In this document: piece after piece, positions 1 to 11,677 of the stretch
Layout: the number at the start of each line of letters is the position of its first letter
Position numbering within the stretch: position 1 is the stretch's first letter
Assembly: GCA_025667525.1 (NCBI GenBank)
Contig: CM046875.1
Location: 116,674,340 to 116,738,339 of the forward strand
Direction: 5' to 3'
Length of the DNA stretch: 64,000 nt
Source of the DNA: Glebionis coronaria
Taxonomy: Eukaryota; Streptophyta; Magnoliopsida; Asterales; Asteraceae
Program-made: the position numbers and the translations under genes
Notes under the pieces: generated by a model
The model's database searches: none
Told to the model about the DNA's origin: nothing
What the model saw: only the letters and a program-made list of their open reading frames with translations

Positions 1-1421
1 TACCTCATTGGATTCCACATTGACCATTTGAATACCCAGAAAAAGAGAGACCATTAGGCGTGAGAGTATGAATTTACTGCTCTCGTTATTGCATTTATCC
101 GGACCCCGTAACATTAAATAATAAGATTCTGTCAATATTTCCTATACCAATATGTTTTCCATGTTAATATCTCCAAATGTATTACACGGTGTTTGTGTTG
201 CTACTAATCCATGAGAACCAATCCTATTGTCAACAGAGTGTCATCCCCATTTGATGAAGGTGAATCAATCATTTATACTTTTTGTAGCTTCACCATGGGA
301 TAAATGTTTGAGCATAATTTCTAATAGCGCTAATGGTTTGATATTTCTAAAGTCACCAGCAAGTTTGTTCATTGAATCACTCATAGAAACAAAGGAAACT
401 ATACTATCTGAATCTTTAAATGCTTCTAATAGTGTTAACTAACTTTTTAACCCTAGTTTCCATTCAAAAGTTTCAGCAACTAATAACTCAGGAAATGGTT
501 TCTTCAGTCTCTCGCCTTTGTTGATCAATAGTTTAATACCAGTGGATGTTTTCTCAGTTCCATTTATACCTACCACTTATCTGCCACACTAGCATATTTT
601 CTTTCATAGTTATCTTTGTTAACGTCCAAAAACTGATAAAAAATTGCACCATTTTATCGCAATATACACTATACTTTGCATCATGTTACTTAGTGAATAT
701 GTGCATGCTAGCACCTATAAGTCCACTTTGCTTAGAAATGATCATTCCACCTTTATCCCAATACCATTGAGTAGTTTGATTGAATAATGATTCAAGTATT
801 GACTGGCGAGAGGTAGCATTATAGAAAGTATATGACAACCATAACCTGATTACCAAACTTAGATCTGTAGGAATTATTCCATAGAAGTCTTTGCCATCTG
901 TTAGTCTTCTTGAACTCTGAAAGTTTTTACCAAGGAACTCATCAACTGACCCACTATCTTACTTAGGACATATCTGCAACTCCATGTTCATTTAAAAGAT
1001 GCCGAGTTTTTCGCTGATCTTTAGCTGAACACAACTTGAGACCCGGTTTCCATGAAAAATTTACAGCAACAATATTAGTCAAATCACTACTAGGATGTCT
1101 TTTCTTCTTGTCTTTAACCAGTGAAACTTCAACAACCTTATCTTGTTCATCAATATCAATTAACTTCAGCTCGGAAGTATCTTCAACAATTCCAAATTGT
1201 CTTGCAATCTCAACTACTCATAGAGGATAAATATATCCTTTATAACCACCCACATAAGATTTTCTAAATGCAACATCAGCCCCTATATGATCACTTTTAA
1301 TAGAGTCCTTTGATTCACTTGAAACCTTCTCCTTCCAAACTGGATTGCTACTGATAACAACCCCTCGATCCATAAACTCTTCAAACTGGATCGAGGATAA
1401 TGCATCACTTTGCAAACACTT
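1..1421 (-). pseudogene. Unrecognised degenerate coding-like sequence
   Basis: Read on the minus strand, several stretches look like decayed protein-coding sequence. The clearest is about 84 codons open between 1217 and 963, rich in charged residues (VEDTSELKLIDIDEQDK, KDKKKRHPSSDL). Further pieces lie around 820-960 and 225-560, joined only through stops and frame changes. A 65-codon ORF lies at 1218-1415. I recognise no protease, reverse transcriptase or integrase motif. It sits directly downstream of a minus-strand gag scrap, so it may be the rest of that retrotransposon or host sequence captured by it. Function unknown; the call of decayed coding sequence is an inference from amino-acid composition. 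Confidence 0.3.
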
Positions 1422-1895
1422 TTAAGAATCTTTGTCCATAGAAAAAATTTCAACACTCTTATAAAGTTCTTCAAGATGCTCTTCTTTTGATATGTTTTGG
1501 GTCAATAATGGGGTTTTTCTAATAAGCTTGTTGGGTTTCCTTGCTTCAAGTGTCGCTTCTTGTAAGTTAGCTAAACAATATGCCTCGTGAATTGTTTGAG
1601 GCTTAAAAAACTTAACCATACATCTGATATCTTCATTAAGACCATTAATAAAACAACTACAACTATATTTTTGTGGACATTGTAACCGATTTAGTACATC
1701 AATGAAAGAGTCATAATATTCCTTAGCACTCGCAACCTGCTTGAGCTCCTTTAACTCACTTATATAGTCAACATCAATTCTACCAATACAAGCACCTGTA
1801 GATTCAACATAACAATCTCTTCTCGAATTAACATTCTCTTTTGACATTTCATCAAACACATGCCAAAACCCCCAAATTCTTTTTAAGCATTTCAT
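1422..1895 (-). pseudogene. Ty3/gypsy gag remnant
   Basis: This 157-codon open stretch contains a core that resembles the plant Ty3/gypsy gag capsid domain: ISELKELKQVASAKEYYDSF, then a Cys-rich segment, then GLNEDIRCMVKFFKPQTI and AYCLANLQEATLEAR. The order (YxxxF helix, FxxGLxxxIR, LQE helix) is typical of retrotransposon gag. A weaker N-terminal extension can be read up to about 2220 with stops. The primer binding site at 2269-2280 is upstream in the same orientation, as expected for a 5' end. No zinc knuckle follows in frame, so this copy is truncated or decayed. Confidence 0.7.
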
Positions 1896-2268
1896 CTAAT
1901 AGGTTATTAGCAACCTTAAATTTTTCTAACTCATGATCAAAATCATAGTTTCTACTTCCTAACTCAAGTGTTTCAACGTTCATTTTCTATTTCCACCCCA
2001 ATAACACTCTCATATATTGGCTTCGTATTTTCAGCCCTAAATTGTGAAAATTGTATTCACAACTTAGAAACTAGATTTTCTATATTAGATATTTTCATAC
2101 AATTTGACTGTTGATTCAGATCAATCCTATCTAACATATCTTTTTCATAAGTTTTTAAACTTACCTCCATTGGCTTGACCTCCATCATGTACCAAAATCG
2201 CTAATTCAAGTTTTTTTCAAAGACATTGATTTCCAAATCCTTTCTGATGAAGTACCGAGGAGCGTATA

Positions 2269-2280
2269 GCTCTGATACCA
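2269..2280 (-). other. Primer binding site, tRNA-iMet type
   Basis: On the minus strand this reads TGGTATCAGAGC, complementary to the 3' end of plant initiator tRNA-Met. It primes minus-strand cDNA synthesis in many plant LTR retrotransposons. One base separates it from sequence beginning TGATATGATTC at 2282, which would be the inner end of the 5' LTR. The gag remnant lies downstream in the same orientation. Confidence 0.8.
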
Positions 2281-2281
2281 A

Positions 2282-2664
2282 TGATATGATTCAGATTTGA
2301 TTAAGACCAATCAATCCTCCAATAGACAAGGAAAGATAGGATTTAAGAATAGCCTTCGATGAGGATCAGTGTAACGAGATTGTGTTTACAGAATCAAAGA
2401 CGGAAGAAGATTATCAATTCATTCATTCATATGTTTAGTATCATTGCAATTGCCAATATGTAGCTTGAACATAACATAAAATTACATAAAAGACCCTATA
2501 GAAATAGATATGATATAAAGTACCCCATACTCGAGTTAGGCACATAACATTCGCTTTGCATATATGACGATTAATATTAATACTAGATAGGGAATATTAT
2601 TATGTTTTGATGCCTGGAAGGTGTTAGATGAAATACCTAAGACAATATATTATTGTTAACTAAA
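2282..2664 (-). mobile_element. Probable LTR of the gag remnant, outer end unresolved
   Basis: Sequence immediately outside the primer binding site should be the 5' LTR of the minus-strand gypsy element. The inner edge is at 2282, giving a CA end on the minus strand. I could not find a convincing outer terminus or target-site duplication, so the right boundary is only the start of the adjacent foldback element. No coding potential is visible. Confidence 0.4.
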
Positions 2665-2950
2665 GTTAATAGGGCTAATGACCTCTAAATGTATGATACT
2701 TGTTATAATTTCTTTTATATGTATCGAACAAGTTTTGTTTGCTATTCTATGTACTAAACTTGCATTTCTAGTGTTTATGGCCATTTTGCCCCTTCGAGGG
2801 TGGTAAAATAAAGGACAAAATGGTCATAAAATACACTAAAATGACCATAACTAAAAGTTTACTACATATAATAGCAAAAACATTGTTCCGTACATATAAA
2901 AGGAAATTATGACAAGTATCATAATTATAAAGCCATTAGCCCAAGTTAAT
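2665..2950. repeat. Foldback (MITE-like) element, about 286 bp
   Basis: The two halves are long imperfect inverted repeats. The left arm begins TTAATAGGGCTAATG and continues through ATGATACTTGTTATAATTTC. The reverse complement of the right arm begins TTAACTTGGGCTAATGG and continues ATGATACTTGTCATAATTTCC. The arms meet near 2790-2812. It carries no ORF and has the size and form of a non-autonomous DNA transposon. I could not fix the superfamily or a clear target-site duplication. Confidence 0.65.
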
Positions 2951-3177
2951 ATATTATGGACCTTTACCATGAGCTTTGGTTTGACAACCGGGGCCGCATT
3001 ATTTAAGTAAGCTTGACAGTGGATTCCTAATTTCCAGACACGGAGTCAATATGTCAATTTGATCACGAATTTATAGACTAGGAACATATTTTTTTAACTT
3101 TATGAATGGGCTTCACATAATTACATATATAGGCAGTTAGAAACTTGTCTACCGAGTTTTGTCTTTTCCCTCATCTG
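2951..3177. other. Intergenic, upstream of serpin pseudogene
   Basis: I see nothing identifiable here beyond AT-rich sequence leading into the TATA box at 3178. It may hold the old upstream promoter region of the serpin locus. Confidence 0.4.
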
Positions 3178-3185
3178 TATAAATA
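3178..3185 (+). promoter_or_regulatory. TATA box of the serpin pseudogene
   Basis: TATAAATA lies about 260 bp upstream of the first serpin-like ATG at 3444. The space between could be a 5' leader and contains a short upstream ATG ORF around 3310 (MAEEIL then stop). Placement is consistent with a formerly functional promoter; there is no direct evidence of activity. Confidence 0.45.
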
Positions 3186-3443
3186 GAGGTTTAGGAGATG
3201 TTAATTCATACATTTGTCGATATTTTAAGCTCTTTAATTCTCTGCCAGGTTTCTTGTTAATACTATCTTAGAGTTATTGGCATAAACCTATCTGTTGCGA
3301 TTCTCTAATATGGCTGAAGAAATCTTATAAAAAGTTCAAGCATAATATCTTTATGGCGATCCGTATCTGCCCAAAGTCACCAGTGTAATCTATCATTAGT
3401 TTTAGTACTTATTTTTTATCTAACTTTTAGTAGGGCTTATATA

Positions 3444-5138
3444 ATGAATGATGATCATGAACTTCATAAAAACATGTTGCAGGTTGCTATTAAATATATT
3501 TTGACGATGCACGTAATGGGATTCACGAATGGAAATTTTGTTTGTTCGCCTTTTTCACTTGAGATCGTTTTGGGAATGCTTGCTTTTGGAGCCACATATC
3601 AAAATATGGAACAATTACTGGAGTTTCTTGGACATCAAATCCAGGACCTACTTCGTTTTGAATCTCCTACTTCAAAACTTTTTGCATAGATTTTGCAAAT
3701 CCGAATGGTGGTGAAGGAGGTCCTGACATCAATTTGGCGAATAGAGTTTGGGTAGGCAACAAACCGAATCTTGTATCTTTACTATCTTCGTACAAGGAGG
3801 TTCTTTATATAGTTTACGATACAAAAGCCCGATTTTTCGACTTCAAAAACAAGGTCAATGTTTAAGCTTTTGTCCTCTATACTAAGAGTTTATTAGTACC
3901 TTTAAATTTTGCAAAATCATTCATACTATGATACATGGGAATAGTGCTACCAAGGGAAAATAATATGTTACGTTCCCACATGGCCTATGGTTTATAATGT
4001 CCCCTTTCTCAATTTCCAGAGTGAGTTCTACACTTAGAACTATTGATATCAAACTACTTTCGTAAATCGTTCTTCCTCCTATCTGGATTCTTCTAATTGT
4101 TTGGTTAACCGTATTTAGAACGATTCACAAAAGTAGTTTGATATCAATAGTTTATAAGCTAAGTGTAGAACTCTTCAAAAAGCTAGCTTGAAGGAGGAGG
4201 GAACACCTAGACATTATAAATTATAGGACAATCCCATACTTGACCGATGTGGGATCGTAACATAATACAAAATGTATTGTATTTTAGTTTAACCTTTACC
4301 TTTTATAGTTCACTTAATCTAGTTTCATTAATTTGATGCCTTTTATGGGTCTAGTCTAAAGTTGTTCAAAAAATAAACTCATGGACTGAAAAGGAAACTA
4401 AAGGTTTGATCCACACTGTACTTACTGAAAATGATTTGACTGGAAATGAGGATCTTGTCTTTGCGAATGCCTTATTTTTCAAAGGAATGTGGTCTTACCC
4501 GTCTCAAGCATACAAGACAAAGGAGGAAAGATTCAAACTCATCAATGGGAAGGCGATTTTAGCCCCTTTCATGACCAATTATGAAGAGTTTCATTATGGT
4601 TCATTCAATGGCTACTCAATGCTTAAAATTCCATATGAAATTAATTGGCTATCAAATAAATTCTACATGTATATTTTCCTCCCAAATAGAAAAGTTGGCT
4701 TGCAGGATCTGCTACAAATGTTTCATTCAGATAATAATTTATTCTATGAAGATTTCTACCTTGAACAATAGGAATTGGATGAGGTGTGGATACCAAAGTT
4801 CAAGATAACTTGAAAATTTAAAGCTCGTGATATTATGGAATAAATGGGATTGACATTGCCTTTCGATCCTAACAATAAGGAATTCACTGAGATAGTCAGT
4901 GAGTGGATTTCTGTCTCGAAAGCTCCTCATAAATCTTTTATCAAAGTTGACGAAAAAGGAACAGAGGCTGTTGCCGTAACTATAACATCTCCGGAGAGGG
5001 GTTTTTGTCTACCTTCATCGGCCCCTCCACCGCCAAGTTTTATGGCGGACCATCAGTTCATGTTCATGGTTAGAGAAGATACTTCTCAACTGTTTTTTTC
5101 ATTGGTGTGGTGCTCAATCCTATTGAAAACGGTTTAGC
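3444..5138 (+). pseudogene. Plant serpin (serine protease inhibitor) pseudogene, two exons
   Basis: Serpins trap target proteases through a reactive-centre loop. Exon 1 (3444-3853) has the N-terminal helix and the NFVCSPFSLEIVLGML motif. The frame then shifts near 3686 and continues as GGPDINLANRVWVGNKPNLV...ARFFDFKNK before a GT donor at 3854. Exon 2 starts after the AG at 4354 (VVQKINSWTEKETKGLI), then LVFANALFFKGMW, FMTNYEEFHYGSF and YMYIFLPNRKVGL. Three in-frame stops follow (TAG 4769-4771, then TGA and TAA), although IPKFKIT, HKSFIKVDEKGTEAVAV and FMADHQFMFMVRED are still clear. A final 1-nt shift throws the conserved FIGVVLNP C-terminus out of frame. Retention of the family's single intron argues for a duplicated gene, not a retrocopy. 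Confidence 0.9.
3961..4267. repeat. Foldback element inside the serpin intron, about 307 bp
   Basis: Terminal inverted repeats: left TAATATGTTACGTTCCCACAT; the reverse complement of the right end reads TATTATGTTACGATCCCACAT. A second inverted pair lies further in (ACTATTGATATCAAACTACTTT against AAAGTAGTTTGATATCAATAGT, near 4035-4055 and 4131-4152). There is no ORF. It is a non-autonomous foldback element inserted in the intron between the two serpin exons, so it need not have inactivated the gene. Confidence 0.7.
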
Positions 5139-5336
5139 TTATCCTTAGATGCTTGATCCTTAATTTTCATATTGAATGTCTATAGATATTACAGTAAATG
5201 ATTAATTCATATTTAACCTTAGATATGTTGTTTTTCTATTGAACACCATTTATTGTAGCAACCTACTAATTCATATTTGCTTTTAGATTTATGATAAGAA
5301 GTTTTAATGCAACATTAATTCATATTTAGACATGTC
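5139..5336. other. Serpin 3' flank, nothing identified
   Basis: AT-rich sequence following the serpin pseudogene stop. I see no feature I can support. Confidence 0.4.
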
Positions 5337-5722
5337 TGTGAGGAAACAAAATACAAAGGTAGGCCTAACTGACTACAAGATATAGGTTGGTTTTAGACCG
5401 AAGAAAGAAAAAGGACATATTTTCTTGCTGTATGGAGCGATTTTACATCAATCTTGTTGCAAGACAACATTAAAAATCTCGGACTTTTGTGTATAAGTAA
5501 TTGTTACAAGTCAAAATTTAGAAAAGTCAAACATAAAAGTCAAACCACACTGGAAGGGAAAAGCTGTTACAACCCAACACTTCTTTCCTTTCCACTGTAT
5601 AAATACCTTTTCTTGTAATCATTTTCAGATTCATCTATGTTTTGATAGCTCATTCTCTAAGTAACAAACCCTATTTGTTTCAATAACAGATTCATCTATG
5701 TGAGCCTTTTTGTCTTGTATCA
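5337..5722 (+). mobile_element. Probable 5' LTR of a gypsy element
   Basis: The sequence starts TGTGAGG and runs to a CA two bases before a tRNA-iMet primer binding site at 5725. A TATA box (TATAAATA, 5598-5605) sits about 120 bp before the end, giving a normal U3/R/U5 order. The left boundary is a guess from the first plausible TG; no second LTR or target-site duplication is present in the window, so this is a truncated 5' end. Confidence 0.5.
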
Positions 5723-5724
5723 AG

Positions 5725-5736
5725 TGGTATCAGAGC
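5725..5736 (+). other. Primer binding site, tRNA-iMet type
   Basis: TGGTATCAGAGC, complementary to the 3' end of initiator tRNA-Met, with the gag remnant about 550 bp downstream on the same strand. Confidence 0.85.
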
Positions 5737-6287
5737 AATCTTTCCTCGGATTTGCTCAAATACTGTTCAATCCGCCACTAAAGTTGTTCAAGCTTTTCAA
5801 ATTTCAGTTTTCACGCCATTTTCACAACAACATTCATAATCTTTCAAAATCCATTTCTACATTAGGAATATGGTTACTAGGACTGTTTGAGTAATTTTTG
5901 GTTTGTTCTTGTGTAGTCTTAGTAGTGGTTGACTTTTGAGGTGATTTCTGATTCATTCTTGATTCTGTTAGTGGATTAGTTGGTAGTTTAGGATGTTGAC
6001 TGATTGTTAGTTTACAATTCTTGATTTGTTAATTACAAAGGTTCTTGAAAGTTGTTAGAGGTTATTTCTAGTCAAAAGATAGAAATGACGATGACTATTG
6101 TTACTGATATCCTTGTGGACAGCAGGTGTCATTTGGTCAGTTAGTTAGTAGTTCTTGATACACAAGATTTCATAGTGATGATCTTGGAACTTCTAGAGAG
6201 ATTCTGGTAGTTAGTTACAAAATTAGTTAGATTCGGTTAGAATTTAGTTGGAAGATATTGCTGCTAGTGTTATAATTTGTTTGCATC

Positions 6288-6641
6288 CTGGCACCACAAA
6301 CAAGAACTCATAACAATCAAGAGGAACCAAATAGGAAATATATGAGGGAGTTGTTGTTAGGAATCCTAAGAGAAGAATTGATAAGGATAAGAGAAGAAGA
6401 AAGGAATGTTGCTGGTACAAGTGGTGGTGGTGTGATTGTCAGACCAAACCAAGAGGGTAATACAAAAATTGAACTCCCTAAGTTTGGTGGAGAAGATGTG
6501 AGAGGGTGGGTGTTCAAATGTGAACAATTCTTCAAAGTGGATCAAGTTGAGGATAAGGACAAGATGAACCTTATTTCTATACACTTTTATGATCTACCCT
6601 TGATGTGGCATCAACAATTTGTGTATGTTTTATGGACGTAA
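6288..6641 (+). pseudogene. Ty3/gypsy gag N-terminal fragment
   Basis: An open stretch carries the start of a chromovirus-like gag: APQTRTHNNQEEPN at the N-terminus, then REELIRIREEERN, then the capsid entry IELPKFGGEDVRGWVFKCEQ and MWHQQFV. Elements of this type usually begin M-A-P; here the initiating codon position (6288-6290) reads CTG, so the start has probably been lost and the first ATG in frame is at 6342. The frame ends abruptly after WHQQFV and unrelated LTR-like sequence follows, so most of gag and all of pol are missing. Confidence 0.7.
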
Positions 6642-6656
6642 AATTTAATAGTCGTG

Positions 6657-7400
6657 TGTTAGGATCGAACTCGGGATTACGGGATTGCACACAATACGTA
6701 AAGAGTTAATTTATTAATAAATGTATTTTATATATTTATTAATTAAAAATCGATCTTTAAAAATTTAACGGCCGTTAAGTTTTAATAGTTAGTAACTAAC
6801 GATTAACTTGGAATAAACTAGAAGAGGAAAAGAAGGTTCCGGAACACCCCTTGGAGGTGGTATCCGATCGGTGGACAAGAGGGGAGGAAAAAGGAAGTTT
6901 TTTCCTTGATCCTAATTATGGTACAAATCTTATTCTTTGGCTCCAAGGAATTTTGCACTATATATACCCAAGGATACCTCATAAGTCTCCATCCCACCCA
7001 CTCTCTTCCTCTCTTTCTTTTGCGATCGGACGAACACCCACAAGGGTATTCGTTTGGTTTCTTGCGATCGGTGCTAGCCCCTCTCTAGGGTTTTTAGCTC
7101 GATTTTCCACTTCATGTTTAGCTTGTTTTATACGTACTAGTGTTACTAGTTAACTCGTTATTATACGTGTTTACATGAACGTAATATAATCTTACTAGAG
7201 ATTATATCTTGGATCGTTTAACAAAATGGTAAGGGGTTAATCATTTATCCACATAAACCCTAACTGGTGATTTGTTCTTGTTCGTTGGAATTGCATTGAA
7301 AAAGGTACGTAACCCTAATTCGATTAGTTATGAATGTGTTATTATGATTCTATGTCTTAATCGCTTCCGCTATTATGTGCTTTGATCTTCTATCATGTTT
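6657..7400 (+). promoter_or_regulatory. LTR-like promoter region of unknown element
   Basis: Begins TGTTAGGATCGAACTCGGG just after the broken gag and contains TATATATA at 6959-6966, followed by a pyrimidine-rich leader (CTCTCTTCCTCTCTTTC). This order suggests the U3-R part of an LTR on the plus strand. I find no matching second LTR, primer binding site or confirmed right end, so assignment is tentative. Small ORFs here look incidental. Confidence 0.35.
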
Positions 7401-7707
7401 TGTTGGGTCCTTCAGATATAGATCTTTCAGCTTGTTAAGGATGGTGAACAACTTCTATAATCACAAGTTTATTCACAAAGAGACTCTAATGAAAACAAAG
7501 TATTTGTGCGGAATACAAATACCGAGAACAAGAAGAAACATTTACTTAAATAAATAACATGATCCTTTCTAAGGATTTCTAATATTACTGATATGAAATG
7601 AAATGGTGAAAGGTGTGTCAAACCCTTCTACTGGTGGGTTCCTTTTATACTACAAGGAAATCCTAAAACCTCATTAACAAAAAACATGTAACATATGATA
7701 TGCATAT

Positions 7708-10700
7708 TGATTGTGGTATTATTACACCCTTTAGGAAAAAGGCGTAAAAGCGGTAACTATTAAACAAATGATTTAGGAAAATCAAGTATTAATGACCCAA
7801 AGGTGAAAGTTCGTTTCCCAAGGAGGTATATGTGTGTGAATAACTCGCAATGATTTTGGATTAATATGAGAAAGAAAAGATGAGGAATGAGAATGACGGA
7901 TACGTTAAAATTATACTACGACGACAAAACAAAAAAGCCGTAAAAAGTGACAAAAAAAAATTAATTCTAAAAATTCCCAAAAAATTACCAAAAATCAATA
8001 AAAATAAACTAAGAGTTTACAAAGGATCAAAACTTTTTCAAACCTTTTAGTTAATTAAATATTGATTTTTAAATACTAATTAAAGCCCTAAAAATCCAAA
8101 TAATTAATAAAAAGCCTAAATAAAGATTTTTCACTTTGTAAAACTCTAAAATGACTTAATTAGACTAGAAACTATTTTTATGAAATTTTAAACTAAAGAA
8201 AACTATTTTTAAATGATTAAAAACTATTAAAATATTAAAATAATTCTAAAAATTTAAAAAATGATGAGAAAATTAATCTAAGAGTTTTAAAAATCCTAAC
8301 TTAATGTATTAGACCTAGGAAAAATGTAAAAGTTGCAAAAATATTAAAAATTAATTTTAATAATAAATTAATATTAAAATAATATTAAAAATCTAAAAAT
8401 TATAAAAAATTCTAAAAACTTGCAAACTAGTTTATTTTAACCTAAGTAATCAGAAAATGAAATTGAAATTACCAAAATACCCTTAATGGGCCCCCAAATG
8501 GGCTAAAAACAAAAACAGCCCAAATGAAATGGGCTTTTTGGCCCAATAAGATCAAACTTAACCAAATAAGCTGAAAATCACCAGTCTAGCTTAAAATTCA
8601 AGTCTAAACACAAAACTCTGAAGGCCCAAAAGCTGAATGTGATCCTATCACAACTTAAATGTACAACAACTTATTCTTAATGGGCTTTTTGGCCCATTAA
8701 GCTATAAGCTAATGCCATAACCTCTAATTTGACACACAACCTTCTTTTGTGATGCTTAAGAGATCTGTGAAAAGAAATTTTGATAAGGCACAACCAATAA
8801 GCCAGAAATAAGCCAAGTACAAAATCACTAAACGACAAAATAGTCGACTTAGAGTTTTAGACCACCTCAGAACTTGATTCAACTTGCAAAAGACTCTAAA
8901 TGACTTAAATAAGTCAAATCAATCAAAAAAAGTTCTATAAGCAAAGCCAAATAAGCTGAATAAGCCAATAAGCACTTATGTAAAAGTCAAACAAGTTGGT
9001 TTTCTAGTCAAACCTTAAAGCCAATAACCCAAAAGCTCTAGTATGAACAAATGGGTCAAATGATGAACACCTAGTACCAAATTGAAGTTGTTGTAGGTTT
9101 AAAATAAGCTAGAACAGCTTATTGATAAGCTAAACCAAAATTAACACTAGCAGTGGCTAGCAACAGGGGAAAGGAGTTCCTACTGCTTTGACTATATGAC
9201 TTGATGATTAAGAGAGATTCACTTGGATTCAATGGATAACAAGGGCACCCTTACAACCAGTGAGTTGTAAGGAGTCATAAACAAGCAAGAAATCATAAAA
9301 TCAGTCAGCCAAATGATACAGTTTAATCAATCAGTGCCCATATATCACACAGACATGAAAAATAAACAGTTATGAAGAAATAAGCAAATTAAGCAATAAT
9401 AAGCCAACCAAATTGAACCATATGCATACACAAGCTATAATAAACTCAAATAAGCATAGATAAACTTCTTTCATACCCTGATTCAAGGATTTGAGACAGA
9501 TTAATGCTTATGTAGATTACTGATGAGCAAAATAATACCTAAAACCCTTTTGCTGAACTAAATGACCACATATCCAATTTTAAAACCCTAAATCTTCTAT
9601 TCAGGTTGTATTAACTTAGATTTAGCACTTGTTAACCCTAGTCTACCCTTAGATCTAGGTGTCCCCAAAATTTCAGTCAAAAACAACAAGAACAACATAT
9701 GTTATGGCCTATTGTTGGATTTAGGTGATACAAACCTCACAACTTGCAGATAAGTAACCAATAGCATAAATAACACAAGAACAAACACAAAACACCAGAT
9801 AACTCCTACTCAGTTTGACCCAAACCTCAATATTGTAGTAAACCCAAACACCCCTTAAATAATGATTTAACAATTTTTAAAGGCAATGTTTGATTCAACC
9901 CACAAATCAAGCTCAAATCAACCCATAAACAACAAGTAAACACAAATAAACAAGAATCAACCACAAAAACACAACAAACCAAATCTCAGATTCAATCACA
10001 TAGCATGCAAACATTAAGAAAAGTAAAAAGAGTTTAGGGATGTGCACCTCCAAAACATACATCCATGCTTTGGAATGAGTGAGCTTAAGTGGTAGCAGTA
10101 CAACCACTAGCTTCCTTGTACCTGCTAAGATCAACAAACACAAGGATGAACAAATAATGACAGATTCTTGAAAACAAGGATTTTAAACCATAAAACCTTT
10201 CCTCAAAACTCCACAAACAGATAAATGGAACTCATACCTTAGCTTATCAAACACCAAACTTTTATAAAAACATAAAAGGAATTACAATTTTCAGAAAATA
10301 CCAACTTTATATTTATAAAAAGGAATTACAAAGATTTAAGCTAAAATCTAGAACAAAGGGCTACTCACAAGTTGAGGATCCTTTTATAGACTACAATAGA
10401 CGATTCTAGAATGGAAAAATCCATGAAACCCTAACTATGAAATCTCATAAATGCCCTTGAGTCTTCTAGACGCGTTTGATGTTTGTGAGCTGTCCAAATG
10501 AATCCTAGTCGTTCATATTTGCTTTGGGGCCAAGTAAGGAGTATAAGACGTTGATCTTACCACGTGGCTTTGCTTGGAGAGGAGGGTGTCACATGATAGG
10601 TGGACAAGGTTGAGTGTGGGGTCCTTTGGGTGAGTGTGTGTGAGATGTTATGCGTAGGATTGAAGCGTAGGAGGGGAATTGGTTGTGGGTTAGGGTAATT

Positions 10701-11487
10701 TCATTTTACCCTTTGTTTTATGAAAGTAAAATCTGGGTGGATGAATGGTGAATAGTAACTCTTTTGATCCGAAATCAGTGGAGGGTAAGTTGTTTGGCGC
10801 AATAACAAGTTTGAATGTTTGGTTTTGGAAAAAGTAGTCCTTAGTCTTTGGCAAAGTGTGTAAAACAAGAAATTCAGCCTTATTAAACGCCTTCCCTTTG
10901 TTAAATAAGTTTCACTTTTCATAGTTTGGCCACGAATACTTTTCAAAAAGGGATTTAGGGCTTATGCAACTTTGGTGTAATTACACAAATGGCCCTTTTG
11001 ATGTTTTATCCATTTAAAAAGGACTAAATGTGTAATTTTCTTTAACTTGAAGGTCTTCTTTGGATCTTTGACTTTATGAGGGACCTTTGTTGACACTTTA
11101 GATTTGTTGATGGACTAAACTTGCCAAATCTTCAAAGTTGAAAGACCTTTTTGTCATTTTGAAAAACTTAAGGGACCAAACTGGTAATTATGAATATACA
11201 AGGGTATTAAGTGTCATTTCTTCATAAATAGGGGATCATTCTAGCACATCTTCAAGTCTTGAAGGGTTTTTCTTTGAGAAATCCATAATTTGGGCCCGGT
11301 TCATTGTGCGGCTTCGTTTCTCGTGTTCGTTTTTCCTTGTTTCTTGTGATCTTTTGTATTTTCACGATATCCATACCTAAAATACACAAGTAAACAAACA
11401 CAAGCATACATATGGTATTTTGATGACATTTTATGCATTTAAAGCCCGAAAAGAGTGATGAGATCATGTATAAATGCCATCTCATCA
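7708..11487 (-). mobile_element. Solo LTR, Athila-like, related to element D
   Basis: A 3780-bp LTR with ends TGATT and CTCATCA, flanked by a perfect 5-bp duplication CATAT (7703-7707 and 11488-11492). It has no internal region, so it is a solo LTR left by LTR-LTR recombination. Its layout parallels element D's LTRs at lower identity: the same order of AT-rich block, hairpins, minus-strand TATA (TATAAAAGG, 10388-10380) and terminal palindrome (TGATGAGAT/ATCTCATCA). It disrupts the copia 3' LTR. Small ORFs inside, such as that at 9913-10143, are not supported as genes. Confidence 0.85.
9249..9272. other. Conserved LTR hairpin, solo-LTR copy
   Basis: Arms CCTTACAACC and AGTTGTAAGG enclose the loop AGTG; nine of ten positions pair. 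It aligns column by column, without gaps, to the hairpin in element D's LTRs (45621-45644, 55825-55848). Three of the four stem pairs that differ are changed on both sides so that pairing is kept. Confidence 0.7.
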
Positions 11488-11661
11488 CATATCCTTTCCT
11501 AAGATATCTCATGCATATCCTAACAGATTACTACTAATAATATTGTTTGACTTTCTATTATACCAGGAGCAACGTATTACTCCTACTACTACTATGATCA
11601 GGAGGAACTACATACCTCCTATTCAACCTATTACAAAACATATATTACATAAGTCCTAACA

Positions 11662-11677
11662 ATCCTCCCCTAAACTT
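11662..11677 (-). other. Polypurine tract of the copia element
   Basis: On the minus strand this reads AGTTTAGGGGAGGAT immediately before the LTR start TGTTAGG. This is the expected second-strand primer site upstream of a 3' LTR, and it fixes the orientation of the copia element. Confidence 0.7.

Larger units (their letters stand above)
7401..11661 (-). mobile_element. Ty1-copia 3' LTR, interrupted by a solo LTR
   Basis: The outer pieces 7401-7707 and 11488-11661 fit together as one LTR of about 480 bp on the minus strand. Termini are TGTTGGG on the left and CCTAACA on the right (TGTTAGG on the minus strand). A minus-strand TATA box (TATAAAAGG, 7649-7641) lies about 250 bp from the LTR end. 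A polypurine tract abuts its right edge at 11662, which makes it the 3' LTR of the copia element whose extra ORF and RNase H lie to the right. Confidence 0.65.

Noticed and set aside
6657..11661. A single copia LTR from TGTTAGG (6657) to CCTAACA (11661)
   Set aside because: The matching ends are attractive, but the minus-strand TATA at 7649 and the TGTTGGG start at 7401 give a normal 480-bp copia LTR, and 6657-7400 has its own plus-strand TATA. The alternative is not fully excluded.
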